Below are positions 17,111-26,766 of a stretch of 64,000 bases of DNA, piece by piece. Below the pieces are notes generated by a model. That model was given only the letters and a program-made list of their open reading frames with translations, had not been told where the DNA came from and ran no database searches. Each line of letters starts with the position of its first letter. Within the stretch, counting starts at the first letter, position 1. The position numbers were made by a program, and so were the translations under genes. Origin of the DNA: Chlorobaculum sp. 24CR (lineage in GTDB: Bacteria > Bacteroidota > Chlorobiia > Chlorobiales > Chlorobiaceae); assembly GCF_004118635.1 (NCBI RefSeq), contig NZ_SDGU01000026.1:62001-126000 (forward strand), given 5' to 3'.

Positions 17111-17779
17111 ATGAAATTCTTTATCGACACCGCCAGTCTTGACGAAATCAACGCAGCCGCCGAACTCGGCGTGCTTGACGGCGTCACGACCAATCCGTCG
17201 CTGATCGCCAAGATCGTCAAAGACCCGGCCAACTTCACCTACGCCGACTTCAAGGCGCACATCGCCAGAATCTGCGAAATCGTCGATGGCCCGGTCAGCG
17301 CCGAGGTCACCACGCTCAAGTCGGAGGAGATGATCGCTCAGGGCGAAGAGCTTGCGGCCATTCACAAGAACGTCGTCGTCAAGTGCCCGCTCACCGTCGA
17401 AGGCCTCAAAGCGATCCGCCACTTCTCGCAGAACGGCATCAAAACCAACGCCACGCTGGTCTTCTCGCCCACGCAGGCGCTGCTCGCCGCCAAAGCCGGA
17501 GCCGACTTCGTCAGCCCGTTCGTAGGCCGCCTCGACGACGTCAGCACCTCCGGCATGGAGCTGGTGCGCCAGATCGTCACGATTTACGACAACTACGGCT
17601 ACCTCACCGAGGTGATCGTGGCCAGTGTGCGCAACCCGCTGCACGTCGTCGAATCCGCGATGGCCGGCGCGGACATCGCCACGCTCCCGTACAGCGTCAT
17701 CAAACAGCTCGCCAACCACCCGCTGACCGACAAAGGGTTGGAGAAATTCATGGAAGACGCCGCTGTGATGAAGGGGTGA
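17111..17779 (+). CDS. fsa: transaldolase/fructose-6-phosphate aldolase (small TalC/Fsa type)
   Basis: 222 aa, the size of the short transaldolase group. [14 protein letters not shown] and [11 protein letters not shown] open the TIM barrel; [13 protein letters not shown] carries the Schiff-base Lys; [14 protein letters not shown] and [13 protein letters not shown] complete the signature. Whether it acts as transaldolase in the pentose phosphate pathway or as aldolase is not decided by sequence. It shares a transcript with the deoxyhypusine-synthase-like gene. Confidence 0.92.
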   Translation: MKFFIDTASLDEINAAAELGVLDGVTTNPSLIAKIVKDPANFTYADFKAHIARICEIVDGPVSAEVTTLKSEEMIAQGEELAAIHKNVVVKCPLTVEGLKAIRHFSQNGIKTNATLVFSPTQALLAAKAGADFVSPFVGRLDDVSTSGMELVRQIVTIYDNYGYLTEVIVASVRNPLHVVESAMAGADIATLPYSVIKQLANHPLTDKGLEKFMEDAAVMKG

Positions 17780-17810
17780 GCGGTAAGTTATTTCGGAATT
17801 GAGTCTTGAA

Positions 17811-17842
17811 GCCGGATGTGCAGCGCATGTCCGGCTTTTTTT
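17811..17842 (+). terminator. intrinsic terminator after the transaldolase gene
   Basis: GCCGGATGTGC / GCATGTCCGGC with a three-base loop and mostly paired arms, followed by seven Ts. It is 32 nt after the stop. Confidence 0.85.
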
Positions 17843-18016
17843 GTGGGGGGTTGGGTCAAGCCATTGCTCGTGAGCTGTCGATTATTTACGTTGTATGTGG
17901 CGATCATGCGCCTATCCGCGTTGTGCATCAGTCGTAGCCACTGGTGAACCACTTAACGCCAAAGGCCATGAGCGGGACGCCACAATGACCAGAAATAGGG
18001 CGGAGATACTGAAATC

Positions 18017-19054
18017 ATGAGCGATCCGACAAACCAGGCACCTCAATCGAAGGGGCAATTCCTTGTCTATACCACCGAAGAGGGACGAACCAAAATCGAC
18101 GTGCGCCTTGAGGGAGAAACGGTTTGGCTGACTCAGCAACTCATGGCTGATCTGTTTCAGACGACGCAGCAAAACGTCAGTTTGCATTTGCAGAATATTT
18201 ATTCCGAGGGCGAGTTGCAACGAGAGGCAACTCACAAGGAATTCTTGTCAGTTCGTCAGGAGGGTTCTCGGCAAGTGCAGCGGACGCTGGACTATTACAA
18301 CCTCGACGCCATCATTTCGGTCGGTTATCGAGTCAAAAGCGCGTTGGCAACCCGGTTTCGCATCTGGGCTACCCAAAGGCTGAAGGAGTATATCATCAAA
18401 GGATTCGTGCTTGATGACGAACGTTTGAAGAATCCCGATCAGCCGTTCGATTACTTCGACGAGCTGCTTCGCCGGATTCAGGACATCCGAACCTCCGAGC
18501 GGCGTTTCTACCAGAAGATCACTGACATCTACGCCACCAGCGTTGATTACGACCCGATGCTTTCCGAAAGCATCGAATTTTTCCAGACGGTGCAGAACAA
18601 GATGCACTGGGCCATTACCGGGCAAACAGCCGCCGGGATTGTCCACTCCAGAGCCGATGGCAGCAAGCCGAACATGGGACTGACCAACTGGCGAGGCGTG
18701 AAGGTTCGGAAAGGTGACGTCGCTGTCGCCAAGAACTACCTCGACGAAGAGGAGTTGGCGGCGCTGAACAACCTGGTCGAGCAATATCTCGTTTTCGCCG
18801 AAGGTCAGGCAATGCGCCGGGTTCCGATGTACATGAACGACTGGATCGCCAAGCTGCATGCCTTTCTCACGCTCAACGACCGCGAAATCCTGACCAACGC
18901 CGGAAAGATTTCGCACCAGTTAGCGAAGGAGTATGCCGAGAAGGAGTACGAAAAATTCAATCGACAGCGAATTGCCGAGTCCGATGTTGCAGGGGGTGAT
19001 TTCGACAACGCGGTCAGACAGCTCTCGCCAAAACCGCCGCAAAAGAAAGCGTGA
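18017..19054 (+). CDS. RhuM-family protein (virulence RhuM/Fic-neighbour type)
   Basis: 345 aa. FLVYTTEEGRTKIDVRLEGE, then VWLTQQLMADLFQTTQQNVS (helix-turn-helix-like), EATHKEFLSVRQEG, DYYNLDAIISVGYRVKS, RFRIWATQRLKEYI and FYQKITDIYATS are the standard blocks of the RhuM family. RhuM was named from Salmonella pathogenicity island 3; its biochemical function is unknown. Such genes are frequent in accessory islands, often next to restriction, toxin-antitoxin or defence genes. It has genome-like base composition, unlike the next gene. Confidence 0.9.
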   Translation: MSDPTNQAPQSKGQFLVYTTEEGRTKIDVRLEGETVWLTQQLMADLFQTTQQNVSLHLQNIYSEGELQREATHKEFLSVRQEGSRQVQRTLDYYNLDAIISVGYRVKSALATRFRIWATQRLKEYIIKGFVLDDERLKNPDQPFDYFDELLRRIQDIRTSERRFYQKITDIYATSVDYDPMLSESIEFFQTVQNKMHWAITGQTAAGIVHSRADGSKPNMGLTNWRGVKVRKGDVAVAKNYLDEEELAALNNLVEQYLVFAEGQAMRRVPMYMNDWIAKLHAFLTLNDREILTNAGKISHQLAKEYAEKEYEKFNRQRIAESDVAGGDFDNAVRQLSPKPPQKKA

Positions 19055-19440
19055 AAACGATGAATGCGGAACCCCGGGTGCGCAGCGCATGTTCGCGATT
19101 ATTGTTGATGGTGCGCCTCATACGCCATCCTTGTTTGTTCTGTGAATTTTTTGTAAAATTCATGAAAATAATTTCCCCTGTAAATCGGTTGAACTATTCG
19201 TATGGCAATACATAGTCATAGCGATGAGTTATATATAATTGATTACAAATTAATGTATAGGCGCAGCATATATCTTTATTAAGGTAACGTGTTCGGTTTT
19301 ACTTGTTATACTGGTTTTTTGTTTTCGGTACGACTTTGTGTTGAGCAGTATAGTTAGGCTATATATAAGCGGAGAGTGTATCTGGTTGAGCTGAATTGGT
19401 TGGGTATTTTTTCTATCTCTTCACATAAAAGGAGGTTATT
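19055..19440. other. AT-rich intergenic region before the three-domain gene
   Basis: 386 nt. From about 19140 the sequence becomes markedly AT-rich (TATATATAATTGATTA near 19230) and stays so to about 21480. It presumably holds the promoter of the following gene. No ORF, tRNA or inverted-repeat terminus of an insertion sequence was recognised. Confidence 0.55.
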
Positions 19441-21426
19441 GTGAAATGCTTTATCACGAATAAGGAATGTATATTTGAAGGGCCAAAAACTGATAAAAAT
19501 AAAATAAGGAGTGTATTCGTAATAGCGCCTTTTGGTTTCCCATATGATGATTTGTATGAATTGGGTATAAAGCAGAACATCAAGCAAGTGATTAACGTGA
19601 AAAGGGAAAATGTTATGCGTGCCGATAAATCACTTCAGCTTGGCTATGTTATGTGCCACAGGATTTGCCAGAGCATAAAAAACGCAGAATTTATTTATGC
19701 AGATATTTCTGAGGCAAACTGCAATGTATATTACGAGCTTGGCTTGGCGTTCGGATTGGATAAAAAAATTGGATTAATAAAAAATGAGAACTCAAGAAAT
19801 CGCTATGTTAGTATATTTAGTAATTTTGTCAGCAATTCTGAAAAAAATAACGATCCAGAGCAATGCCACAGTGCATCGGTCGGGAAAATTATACTATATA
19901 ACAGCCTTAAAGATTTTGATGAAAAAAATGTTTTATCAGATGGCTTTTATTCCTGTTTCAATAAAATAAAAAATGATTTTGAGGACTGTTTAGATAAAAA
20001 AAACATATCGAATCCTGATAAAAAAGCCTCTGATGAAGACGCTCTGAGAATTCATAACTTTGTCAATCAATATGGCCAGAGCATGGACTTGCATGAGCGT
20101 GCGATTAATGGCGCTAATCAGAACTTAAATAATAGATGGCATATTGATAAAAGCTCTTATGTTAGTGATATTATGAACATCTGTGATATGTGTAAGATGT
20201 ATGAGAGTATTGTCGCCTCCAAAATATGCGTTCTTGATATGACCCATTATGAAGACCCGGTTAACGTATATATGTTTTTTCTGCTTGGCCTTGCTCATGC
20301 TAAAGGAAAGGCTGCCATTCCTCTAATAAACAGAAAAAAAAATATGAGTATGCCTTTTGATGTTGGTGGATTATGGCAGGTGTATTATAATGATTATAAA
20401 GATTTGGAAGAGGAACTTCATCCAACTATAAAAAAAATTGATTCCGATATAGAAAAGGGCAAAAACGAACGAAACTATAGATTGATATGGGATAATTTTT
20501 TAATGGCCAAAGAATTGCATGTATTCACTTGTGCCCGACCAGGAACCCCTGGATCAGAATCCATAACAAGAACAAATATTGATAAATGGGATTATATGAG
20601 CATAAATGAATTGACTTTTTTTATAGCTCAAAAGTATGAGACATCACAAGTAACGGCAGAAGAGCCAATGGATAAGATGAGAAAAAAAGAGATCGAAGAC
20701 CATAAACATGAAACAAGTTATTTTTGTGACAGCGTACGGAATAAAATAATAAATAAGAGCTGTGTCATTGTCGGCTCTCCAGATGTTAGCGATTATGCTG
20801 AAATAATTCTCGCCGATATCCATGGGATTCAACCGTATAATCCCATCCAAAATAATAGATTACCTTTTCTCTTTTATAAGAAAACCGAGCGGGATGAGCA
20901 TCCCAGAAAAATAAGCTCGTTTTACAAGGAACCCTGTGATGAATACTCAAACAAGGATGGTGTATTATTTAATAATAAGTTTAAAGCATTAGAGGAACAT
21001 GACGATCCGAATACAAATAGTGGTGAGGCAAAAATAACAGGAGAAACCTGTATAATCCTAACAATTGCCAAAAATCCTTACCCATCTCCGGATGGAAAAT
21101 CTGATTATGTTATGGTTCTTTCAGGCTTTACTGGTGTCGGCACATATGGAGCCATAAAATTATTTACTGAACCCACAAAAAAACCCGACCCCAAAGAAGA
21201 TGACAAGTCAAAAGAAGAGGCTGAAAAGAAGGTAAGGAATTATATCGATGAGCTGAAAAAATATTTACACGATATTAACAAAATCAAGATTAAAGATAAT
21301 ATTGTTGGATGGAATACACTATTAATGGTAACCTACACTTCTGATAAAAATAAACCAGGCGATACAAGACATTTAACTTCGATCAAGTATATAGATACAA
21401 AAGAAATACCACTTAAAAACGAGTAA
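19441..21426 (+). CDS. three-domain protein: two nucleoside-deoxyribosyltransferase/TIR-like domains plus an uncharacterised C-terminal domain
   Basis: 661 codons from a GTG at 19441, set by a strong AAAGGAGG ribosome site 7 nt upstream. Base composition is about one third GC by eye, far below its neighbours. Domain 1 (residues ~22-115): SVFVIAPFG, an ADIS strand (Asp88), then NVYYELGLAFG with Glu99 where nucleoside 2-deoxyribosyltransferases and TIR-like folds keep their catalytic Glu. Domain 2 (~235-320): VLDM (Asp266) and NVYMFFLLGLAHAKGKA, the same fold but with Leu281 replacing Glu. Domain 3 (~357-577): HVFTCARPG, RTNIDKWDYMS, CVIVGSPDVSDYAE and VLSGFTGVGTYGA; I cannot name it. The N-terminus has a C-x6-C pair (Cys3, Cys10). 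A Lys/Glu-rich helix follows domain 3. A nucleotide-acting defence or stress role is inference. Confidence 0.75.
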   Translation: MKCFITNKECIFEGPKTDKNKIRSVFVIAPFGFPYDDLYELGIKQNIKQVINVKRENVMRADKSLQLGYVMCHRICQSIKNAEFIYADISEANCNVYYELGLAFGLDKKIGLIKNENSRNRYVSIFSNFVSNSEKNNDPEQCHSASVGKIILYNSLKDFDEKNVLSDGFYSCFNKIKNDFEDCLDKKNISNPDKKASDEDALRIHNFVNQYGQSMDLHERAINGANQNLNNRWHIDKSSYVSDIMNICDMCKMYESIVASKICVLDMTHYEDPVNVYMFFLLGLAHAKGKAAIPLINRKKNMSMPFDVGGLWQVYYNDYKDLEEELHPTIKKIDSDIEKGKNERNYRLIWDNFLMAKELHVFTCARPGTPGSESITRTNIDKWDYMSINELTFFIAQKYETSQVTAEEPMDKMRKKEIEDHKHETSYFCDSVRNKIINKSCVIVGSPDVSDYAEIILADIHGIQPYNPIQNNRLPFLFYKKTERDEHPRKISSFYKEPCDEYSNKDGVLFNNKFKALEEHDDPNTNSGEAKITGETCIILTIAKNPYPSPDGKSDYVMVLSGFTGVGTYGAIKLFTEPTKKPDPKEDDKSKEEAEKKVRNYIDELKKYLHDINKIKIKDNIVGWNTLLMVTYTSDKNKPGDTRHLTSIKYIDTKEIPLKNE

Positions 21427-21500
21427 TTCTATACACTACCGCCTATACTTCTAAAACAGAATCTGTATAGATTGAAAGAGTTATCTATTATCACAGAAAC

Positions 21501-21996
21501 ATGCCACACCCCTTCTGCAGGTCAATTTCCAGCCATTTCATAACCATCGCGGGACGGCTCGCGACCTGCATCGATGCGGTCGATGAGGCGCGGCTTTGGG
21601 ATGATTTCGCGCCGAACCTTGCCAGTCCCGGCAATCTCGTGCTGCATCTTGTCGGCAATCTGAGCCAGTATGTGCTGAAAACGCTCGGCGGTCGGGAGTA
21701 CCATCGTGCGTGAGCGGTCGAAAGAGTTTGCGGGCAAGCCTTCGCTTGACAGGGAGGCGCTGAAAAGCCTGCTGCTTCACGCCGTCGATGAGTGCCGGGC
21801 GGTTATCGACAGGCTCGGCGAAGAGGAGCTTTGCCGCAGTTATGTCGTTCAGGGCCAAGTGCGCACGGGATATGAAATTCTCGTGCTTGCCATCGAACAT
21901 TTCGGCTATCACACCGGGCAGTTCGCATGGTTCGGCAAGTACCTCTTCGGCGGCGAGATCGATCTCTTCAAAAGCCGGAATCTCGAAATTGAGTGA
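21501..21996 (+). pseudogene. DinB/DUF1572-family gene split by a frameshift
   Basis: The first part (21501-21713) gives RSISSHFITIAGRL and SPGNLVLHLVGNLSQYV, the beginning of a DinB-like four-helix protein. The second part (from about 21706, other frame) gives RERSKEFAGKPSL, VIDRLGEEEL and AIEHFGYHTGQFAWFGKY, its end. The two join at GGREYHR|ERSKEF. At the junction CGTG is present twice in tandem (21705-21708 and 21709-21712); removing one copy restores a single frame of about 164 codons. The family binds metal through His residues and includes thiol-S-transferase relatives. As read, the gene is broken. Confidence 0.8.
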
Positions 21997-22287
21997 CTTC
22001 TCCGGTCTTGCATCGAGCCAGAACGGAAAACAGCTTTTTGCCGATGCGGTTTCCCTTTATCATCAATCAACTCCTTGCCAAAATTGACCTTACGGTTCAC
22101 CCTCTCTCGTTGTTCCGCTCGGATTGGTCTTGCCGTTACTCTGTCGCAGAGGCTGGCGTTCACTCCGCCTTATTACCGGGAGGGATTGGCGGGCACTGCG
22201 CCAGAAAAATTGACTTCCGAAGCCCCCCGCATCTTTGCCGAGATGCCCGTCTTTTGCAAAACGCACAAGCCTGACTCATCCCCCCCC

Positions 22288-23061
22288 CTAAATCGTGAAC
22301 CCTCCGGTTTGCTCCTTTTCGGCGGCGAATTTGGCGGCGAGGAATTCGCGGTTCATTCGGGCGATGTTGGCGATGGATATTTCTTTGGGGCATTCGGCCT
22401 GGCAGGCGTAGGTGTTGCTGCAGAAGCCGAAGCCGAGAGCGTCCATTTCGGCGACCATCTTCTGGACGCGGCGCGCGGCTTCGATGCGGCCTTGCGGCAG
22501 GAGCGCCAGATGGGAGATTTTCGCGCCGACGAAGAGCATCGGCGAGGCGTTGGGGCAGGCGGCGACGCAGGCTCCGCAGCCGATGCAGGCCGCGGCGTCG
22601 AAGGCCGAGTCGGCGTTGGGTTTGGGCACGGGGATGGTGTTGGCGTCGGGTACGCCGCCGGAGTTGACCGAGATGTAGCCTCCAGCCTGGATGATGGTGT
22701 CGAGCGCACTGCGATCCACGATCAGATCCCTGACCACCGGAAACGCGCCGCTTCGCCACGGCTCAATATAAATCGTCTCGCCATCGCGGAAGGCTCGCAT
22801 GTGGAGCTGGCAGGTGGTTGTGCCCTTCAACGGGCCGTGCGGGCGACCGTTGATGTAGAGTCCGCAGGCTCCGCAGATGCCTTCGCGGCAGTCGTGGTCG
22901 AAGGCGACCGGCTCTTCGCTCCTGCCGATAAGCTGCTGGTTAAGCTGATCGAGCATTTCGAGAAACGAGCTGTCGGGCGAAATATCATCGACCTTGTAGC
23001 TGACCAGCCGACCTTTGTCGTCGGCGTTTTTCTGTCGCCAGATTTTGAGGGTGAACTTCAT
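22288..23061 (-). CDS. sdhB: fumarate reductase/succinate dehydrogenase iron-sulfur subunit
   Basis: 257 aa. N-terminal ferredoxin domain with [20 protein letters not shown] and a later Cys for the [2Fe-2S] centre. C-terminal domain with [18 protein letters not shown] and CQAECPKEI for the [4Fe-4S] and [3Fe-4S] centres. It passes electrons between flavin and quinone. It is last in the C-A-B operon, 9 nt after subunit A. In a green sulfur bacterium the complex is expected to run as fumarate reductase in the reductive TCA cycle; direction is inference. Confidence 0.95.
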   Translation of the reverse strand: MKFTLKIWRQKNADDKGRLVSYKVDDISPDSSFLEMLDQLNQQLIGRSEEPVAFDHDCREGICGACGLYINGRPHGPLKGTTTCQLHMRAFRDGETIYIEPWRSGAFPVVRDLIVDRSALDTIIQAGGYISVNSGGVPDANTIPVPKPNADSAFDAAACIGCGACVAACPNASPMLFVGAKISHLALLPQGRIEAARRVQKMVAEMDALGFGFCSNTYACQAECPKEISIANIARMNREFLAAKFAAEKEQTGGFTI

Positions 23062-23070
23062 GATCGGGCG

Positions 23071-25011
23071 TTATTTGTAGGATCGTTGCGTGAGCTTCAC
23101 CGTGTCGAAATGCAGCTCCTCGCGGTGCATCTCCGGCGCGGCGTCGCGGCCTTTGTGCTCCCAGGCGGCGACGTAGGCGAACTCGTCGTCGTTGCGCAGC
23201 GCTTCGTGGTCGGGGGTCTGGTACTCCTGGCGGAAGTGGCCGCCGCACGACTCCTTGCGATGCAGCGCGTCGCGCACCATGAGGTCGCCGAGTTCAATAA
23301 AGTCCTGCACGCGCCACGCCTTCTCCAGCTCTGGGTTGTACTCCTTCAGCCCGCCCGAAATCTTGACGCCCGAGGCGAACTCCGCCTTCAGCTCTGCAAT
23401 CAAGCCGAGCGCTTTGGTCAGCCCCTCCTCGTTGCGCGACATGCCGCAGTGCTCCCACATGATTTTGCCGAGACGCCGGTGGAAGTGGTCAACAGACTCC
23501 TTTCCGCCGCTCTTTTTGAGCCGCGCGAGCCGGTCGGTGACGTCGCGGGCAGCGAGGTGGAACTCCGGCAGGGTGGTCGGGATCGGCGGCGTGTTGATTT
23601 CGTGCGAGAGATAGCCGGAGATGGTGTAGGGCAGGACGAAGTAGCCGTCAGCAAGCCCTTGCATCAAGGCTGATGCGCCGAGGCGGTTCGCGCCGTGGTC
23701 GGAGAAGTTGCACTCGCCGATCGAGTAGAGGCCCGGCACGGTGGTCATCAGCTCATAATCGACCCACAGGCCGCCCATCGTATAGTGCACCGCCGGATAG
23801 ATCATCATCGGCGTGCGGTAGGGATTGTCATCGACGATGCGCTGGTACATCTGGAACAGGTTGCCGTAGCGGGCGGAGATTTCGGCACGTCCGAGGCGCT
23901 CGATGGCGTCGCTGAAGTCGAGATAGACCGCCAGCCCGGTCGAGCCGACGCCGTAGCCCGCGTCGCAGCGCTCCTTGGCCGCCCGCGATGCCACGTCGCG
24001 CGGCACCAGATTGCCGAAGGCCGGGTAGCGGCGTTCGAGGTAGTAGTCGCGCTTCGACTCGTGAATCTGCTCCGGGCGCAGCTTTTTCTGGCGGATCAGC
24101 TCGGCGTCCGACTTCTCCTTCGGCACCCAGATGCGCCCGTCGTTGCGCAGGCTTTCACTCATCAGCGTGAGCTTGGACTGGAACTCGCCATGCACAGGAA
24201 TGCAGGTCGGATGAATCTGCGTAAAGCATGGATTGGCGAACGCCGCGCCCTTTTTGTAGGCGCTCCACGCCGGCGTGACGTTCGATCCCATCGCGTTGGT
24301 CGAGAGGTAGAAGACGTTGCCGTAGCCGCCCGTGGCGAGCACCACGGCATGGGCCGAGTGGCGTTCGATTTCACCGGTCACGAGATCGCGCGCGATGATG
24401 CCCCGCGCCTTGCCGTCAACGATGACGATGTCGAGCACGTCGCGGCGGCTGTAGAGCTGCACCGTGCCTTCGGCGATCTGGCGGCTCATGGCGCTGTACG
24501 CGCCGATCAGGAGCTGCTGGCCGGTCTGCCCCCGCGCGTAGAAGGTGCGCGATACCTGCGCGCCGCCGAAGGAGCGATTGGCGAGCAGGCCGCCGTACTC
24601 GCGGGCGAAGGGTACGCCCTGCGCCACGCAGAGGTCGATGATCTCCGGGCTGATCGAGGCGAGCCGATAGACGTTCGATTCGCGCGAGCGGTAGTCGCCC
24701 CCCTTGATGGTGTCGTAGAAAAGCCGGAAGACGTTGTCGCCGTCGTTCTGGTAGTTCTTGGCGGCGTTGATGCCCCCCTGCGCGGCGATGCTGTGCGCCC
24801 GGCGCGGCGTGTCCTGGTAGCAGAAGGACTTGACGTTGTAGCCGAGCTGGCCGAGCGTGGCCGCCGCCGCAGCGCCCGCAAGCCCCGTGCCGACCACGAT
24901 AATGTCGAGCTTGCGCTTGTTGTTCGGGCTGACCAGCTTGCACCCGGCCTTGTAGGCGTCCCACTGCTCCGAGAGCGGCACGCCCGGCGAATTGGCGTTC
25001 AGTTTTATCAT
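23071..25011 (-). CDS. sdhA: fumarate reductase/succinate dehydrogenase flavoprotein subunit
   Basis: 646 aa. FAD dinucleotide motif [20 protein letters not shown]; the covalent FAD His lies in [33 protein letters not shown]-like [24 protein letters not shown] and a C-terminal [10 protein letters not shown] follow the family. Length and the IHPTCIPV form match the B-type (Bacteroidota/epsilonproteobacterial-like) enzymes. Its start lies 28 nt after subunit C. Confidence 0.95.
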   Translation of the reverse strand: MIKLNANSPGVPLSEQWDAYKAGCKLVSPNNKRKLDIIVVGTGLAGAAAAATLGQLGYNVKSFCYQDTPRRAHSIAAQGGINAAKNYQNDGDNVFRLFYDTIKGGDYRSRESNVYRLASISPEIIDLCVAQGVPFAREYGGLLANRSFGGAQVSRTFYARGQTGQQLLIGAYSAMSRQIAEGTVQLYSRRDVLDIVIVDGKARGIIARDLVTGEIERHSAHAVVLATGGYGNVFYLSTNAMGSNVTPAWSAYKKGAAFANPCFTQIHPTCIPVHGEFQSKLTLMSESLRNDGRIWVPKEKSDAELIRQKKLRPEQIHESKRDYYLERRYPAFGNLVPRDVASRAAKERCDAGYGVGSTGLAVYLDFSDAIERLGRAEISARYGNLFQMYQRIVDDNPYRTPMMIYPAVHYTMGGLWVDYELMTTVPGLYSIGECNFSDHGANRLGASALMQGLADGYFVLPYTISGYLSHEINTPPIPTTLPEFHLAARDVTDRLARLKKSGGKESVDHFHRRLGKIMWEHCGMSRNEEGLTKALGLIAELKAEFASGVKISGGLKEYNPELEKAWRVQDFIELGDLMVRDALHRKESCGGHFRQEYQTPDHEALRNDDEFAYVAAWEHKGRDAAPEMHREELHFDTVKLTQRSYK

Positions 25012-25039
25012 CGGCGGTCAATCTCCATGCGGCGCGGCG

Positions 25040-25708
25040 TTAGTTGAACAGGGTGAAGCGGAGCGGAATCGCCATGAACCCGCCCGAAATGACGATGGCG
25101 TAAAAAGTGCTCGCCGCTTTGATTAGGGCGGCATGACGGGTATGGTTCAGGCCAAGCGTCTGAATGGCCGCCTGAAGCGCGTGGTTCAGGTGAAATCCGA
25201 GAAAAAGAAACGCGACCATGTAGATCGACGACGAGGTCTGATCGGTGAACAGCACCACCGCGCGACGGTAAAAGTCGTGCTGCTCGATGCCCGGCGGCGG
25301 AGCGACAATGCCGAGCTTGATGAAGTAAAAATCGATAAAATGGAGCGCGAGAAAGATGAGCACCACCACGCCGCTGTGCAGCATGTACTTTGAAAACGGC
25401 GAGGTTTCGGAACGGCTTGCGTGCCGGTAGCGCGTCGGGCGCGACATGCGGTTCCGGATGCTGACGATCAACCCGAAGGCGATGTGCAGGGCAAAGCCGC
25501 TTAAAAGCACAATCTCAAAAATCCGGATCACCGGATGGGTGCCCATGAAGCCCGCCGCCGCCGAGAACGATTTGCCGCCATCATCGACAAGCAAGAGCAT
25601 ATTGATGCCGAGATGCACAGCAAGAAACACGAGCAGAAACAGGCCCGCCAGTGCCATCGTCACCTTGCTGGTGATGGATGAGAATGTTCTCTCGGCGGAA
25701 TTGTCCAT
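25040..25708 (-). CDS. sdhC: fumarate reductase/succinate dehydrogenase cytochrome b subunit
   Basis: 222 aa with five hydrophobic membrane helices and His residues in four of them (AVHLGINM, FALHIAFG, MLHSGVV/ALHFIDF, FHLNHALQ), consistent with a single-polypeptide di-heme cytochrome b of the B-type complex. No separate SdhD is present, which fits. It is the first gene of the operon and couples flavin/iron-sulfur chemistry to the menaquinone pool. Confidence 0.92.
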   Translation of the reverse strand: MDNSAERTFSSITSKVTMALAGLFLLVFLAVHLGINMLLLVDDGGKSFSAAAGFMGTHPVIRIFEIVLLSGFALHIAFGLIVSIRNRMSRPTRYRHASRSETSPFSKYMLHSGVVVLIFLALHFIDFYFIKLGIVAPPPGIEQHDFYRRAVVLFTDQTSSSIYMVAFLFLGFHLNHALQAAIQTLGLNHTRHAALIKAASTFYAIVISGGFMAIPLRFTLFN

Positions 25709-25852
25709 AATTCGTGAACCTGAAGTGACAGGGGAAAAGGCTGCGCAACCTGCGAAATTGACAAAAGCTAACGCAGTGCTCCGGATTTGGCAAGTTAAAT
25801 CGGCGGCTTCGCCTCAAAAGAAGGAATTATTGCTCCGCCTGAAGAGGATCAC

Positions 25853-25912
25853 GGTTTTTAGACAGAGCCTGAAGTTGGTAACTTGCTCAAAAGAGCAGCA
25901 CGTCGATGCACA
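25853..25912 (+). repeat. repeated non-coding element, copy 2 (about 60 nt)
   Basis: GGTTTTTAGACAG ... GTTGGTAACTTGCTC ... ATGCAC, aligned with 5543-5603. Hairpin TGCTC-AAAA-GAGCA. It sits between sdhC (divergent) and pgeF, about 75 nt before the chosen pgeF start. Confidence 0.6.
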
Positions 25913-25987
25913 AAATGAAATGCCAGAGTTTCAGCAGTGAATGCAAGGCCGCCATTCACCCTTCCCGAAAATCGCAACCGAAATGTT

Positions 25988-26755
25988 ATGCCCCAGCCTC
26001 CAAAAATTGAGCCTCTTTACCCATCCATCTTTCACAACATACCGGGATTGGTGGCGCTTCAGACCACCCGCACCGGCGGGGTGAGCGGTGCGCCGCTGGA
26101 TTCGCTGAATATCGGGACGCATGTCGGCGATGATTCGGCGCGTGTTCGGGAGAATGAGCGGCGGCTTTGCGCGTTTCTGGAGATCGATCCGGAGAGCATT
26201 GTGACGACCGGGCAGGTGCATGGCACGGAGATCGCCGTCGTTACCGCGCCGGGCAAGCTCGACGGCTATGACGCGCTTATCACCAATGTTCGCGGCGTTT
26301 TCGTCGGCATCATGACGGCGGACTGCTACCCGATCCTCGTCCATGACCACCGGACGGGTGGCTGCGGCGCGGCTCATGCGGGGTGGCAGGGTACGGCGGG
26401 GCGAATCGCCGAAAAGACCGTCAACGCCATGCGCGACGCCTTCGGCACACGGCCGGAGGAGTGCCTCGCCTGGGTCGGCACGGGAATCTCCGGCGAGCGC
26501 TACGAAATCGGCGGCGAGGTCGCGGGCCGCTTCGACAGCCGGTATCTCAAGCCGTCGCCATCCGGTGAAGGGAAGTTCCTGCTCGACCTCTCGGCGGCCA
26601 GCCGCGACCAGCTCATCGAAGCGGGCATCCCGCCGACGCAGGTGCAGTGCTCGGAGTTCTGCTCATACCGCGACAGCGACCGCTTCTTCTCCTACCGCCG
26701 CGACAACGGCAAAACCGGCCGGATGCTCGCGCTCGTCGGGGTGAGGGAACAATGA
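25988..26755 (+). CDS. pgeF: laccase-domain protein, PgeF/YfiH type (purine nucleoside phosphorylase-like)
   Basis: 255 aa from ATG 25988. An in-frame ATG at 25937 would add 17 residues; neither has a good ribosome site. ALQTTRTGGVS, LNIGTHVGDD, TTGQVHGTEIAVV, GIMTADCYPILVHD, GAAHAGWQGTAG and SFCSYRDSDRFFSYRRD are the DUF152 blocks, with the Cys/His metal residues in TADC and AAHAGW. Family members are multicopper-like folds that act as purine nucleoside phosphorylase/deaminase, and in E. coli keep L-Ser out of peptidoglycan stems. Confidence 0.88.
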   Translation: MPQPPKIEPLYPSIFHNIPGLVALQTTRTGGVSGAPLDSLNIGTHVGDDSARVRENERRLCAFLEIDPESIVTTGQVHGTEIAVVTAPGKLDGYDALITNVRGVFVGIMTADCYPILVHDHRTGGCGAAHAGWQGTAGRIAEKTVNAMRDAFGTRPEECLAWVGTGISGERYEIGGEVAGRFDSRYLKPSPSGEGKFLLDLSAASRDQLIEAGIPPTQVQCSEFCSYRDSDRFFSYRRDNGKTGRMLALVGVREQ

Positions 26756-26766
26756 AACTCTTGAAC

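Noticed and set aside
17818-19098. GCAGCGCATGT shared by the terminator at 17811 and the sequence after the RhuM gene (near 19085), as possible insertion direct repeats
   Set aside because: Only 11 identical bases, and one copy is part of a terminator stem; too short to define insertion ends.
21427-21475. TCTATACA ... TGTATAGA inverted pair after the AT-rich gene as a terminator
   Set aside because: Short arms, a loop of about 28 nt and no T run; it may be chance in AT-rich sequence.
22075-23673. 532-codon plus-strand frame overlapping sdhB and sdhA
   Set aside because: Antisense shadow of two certain genes with typical GC-rich complementary composition.
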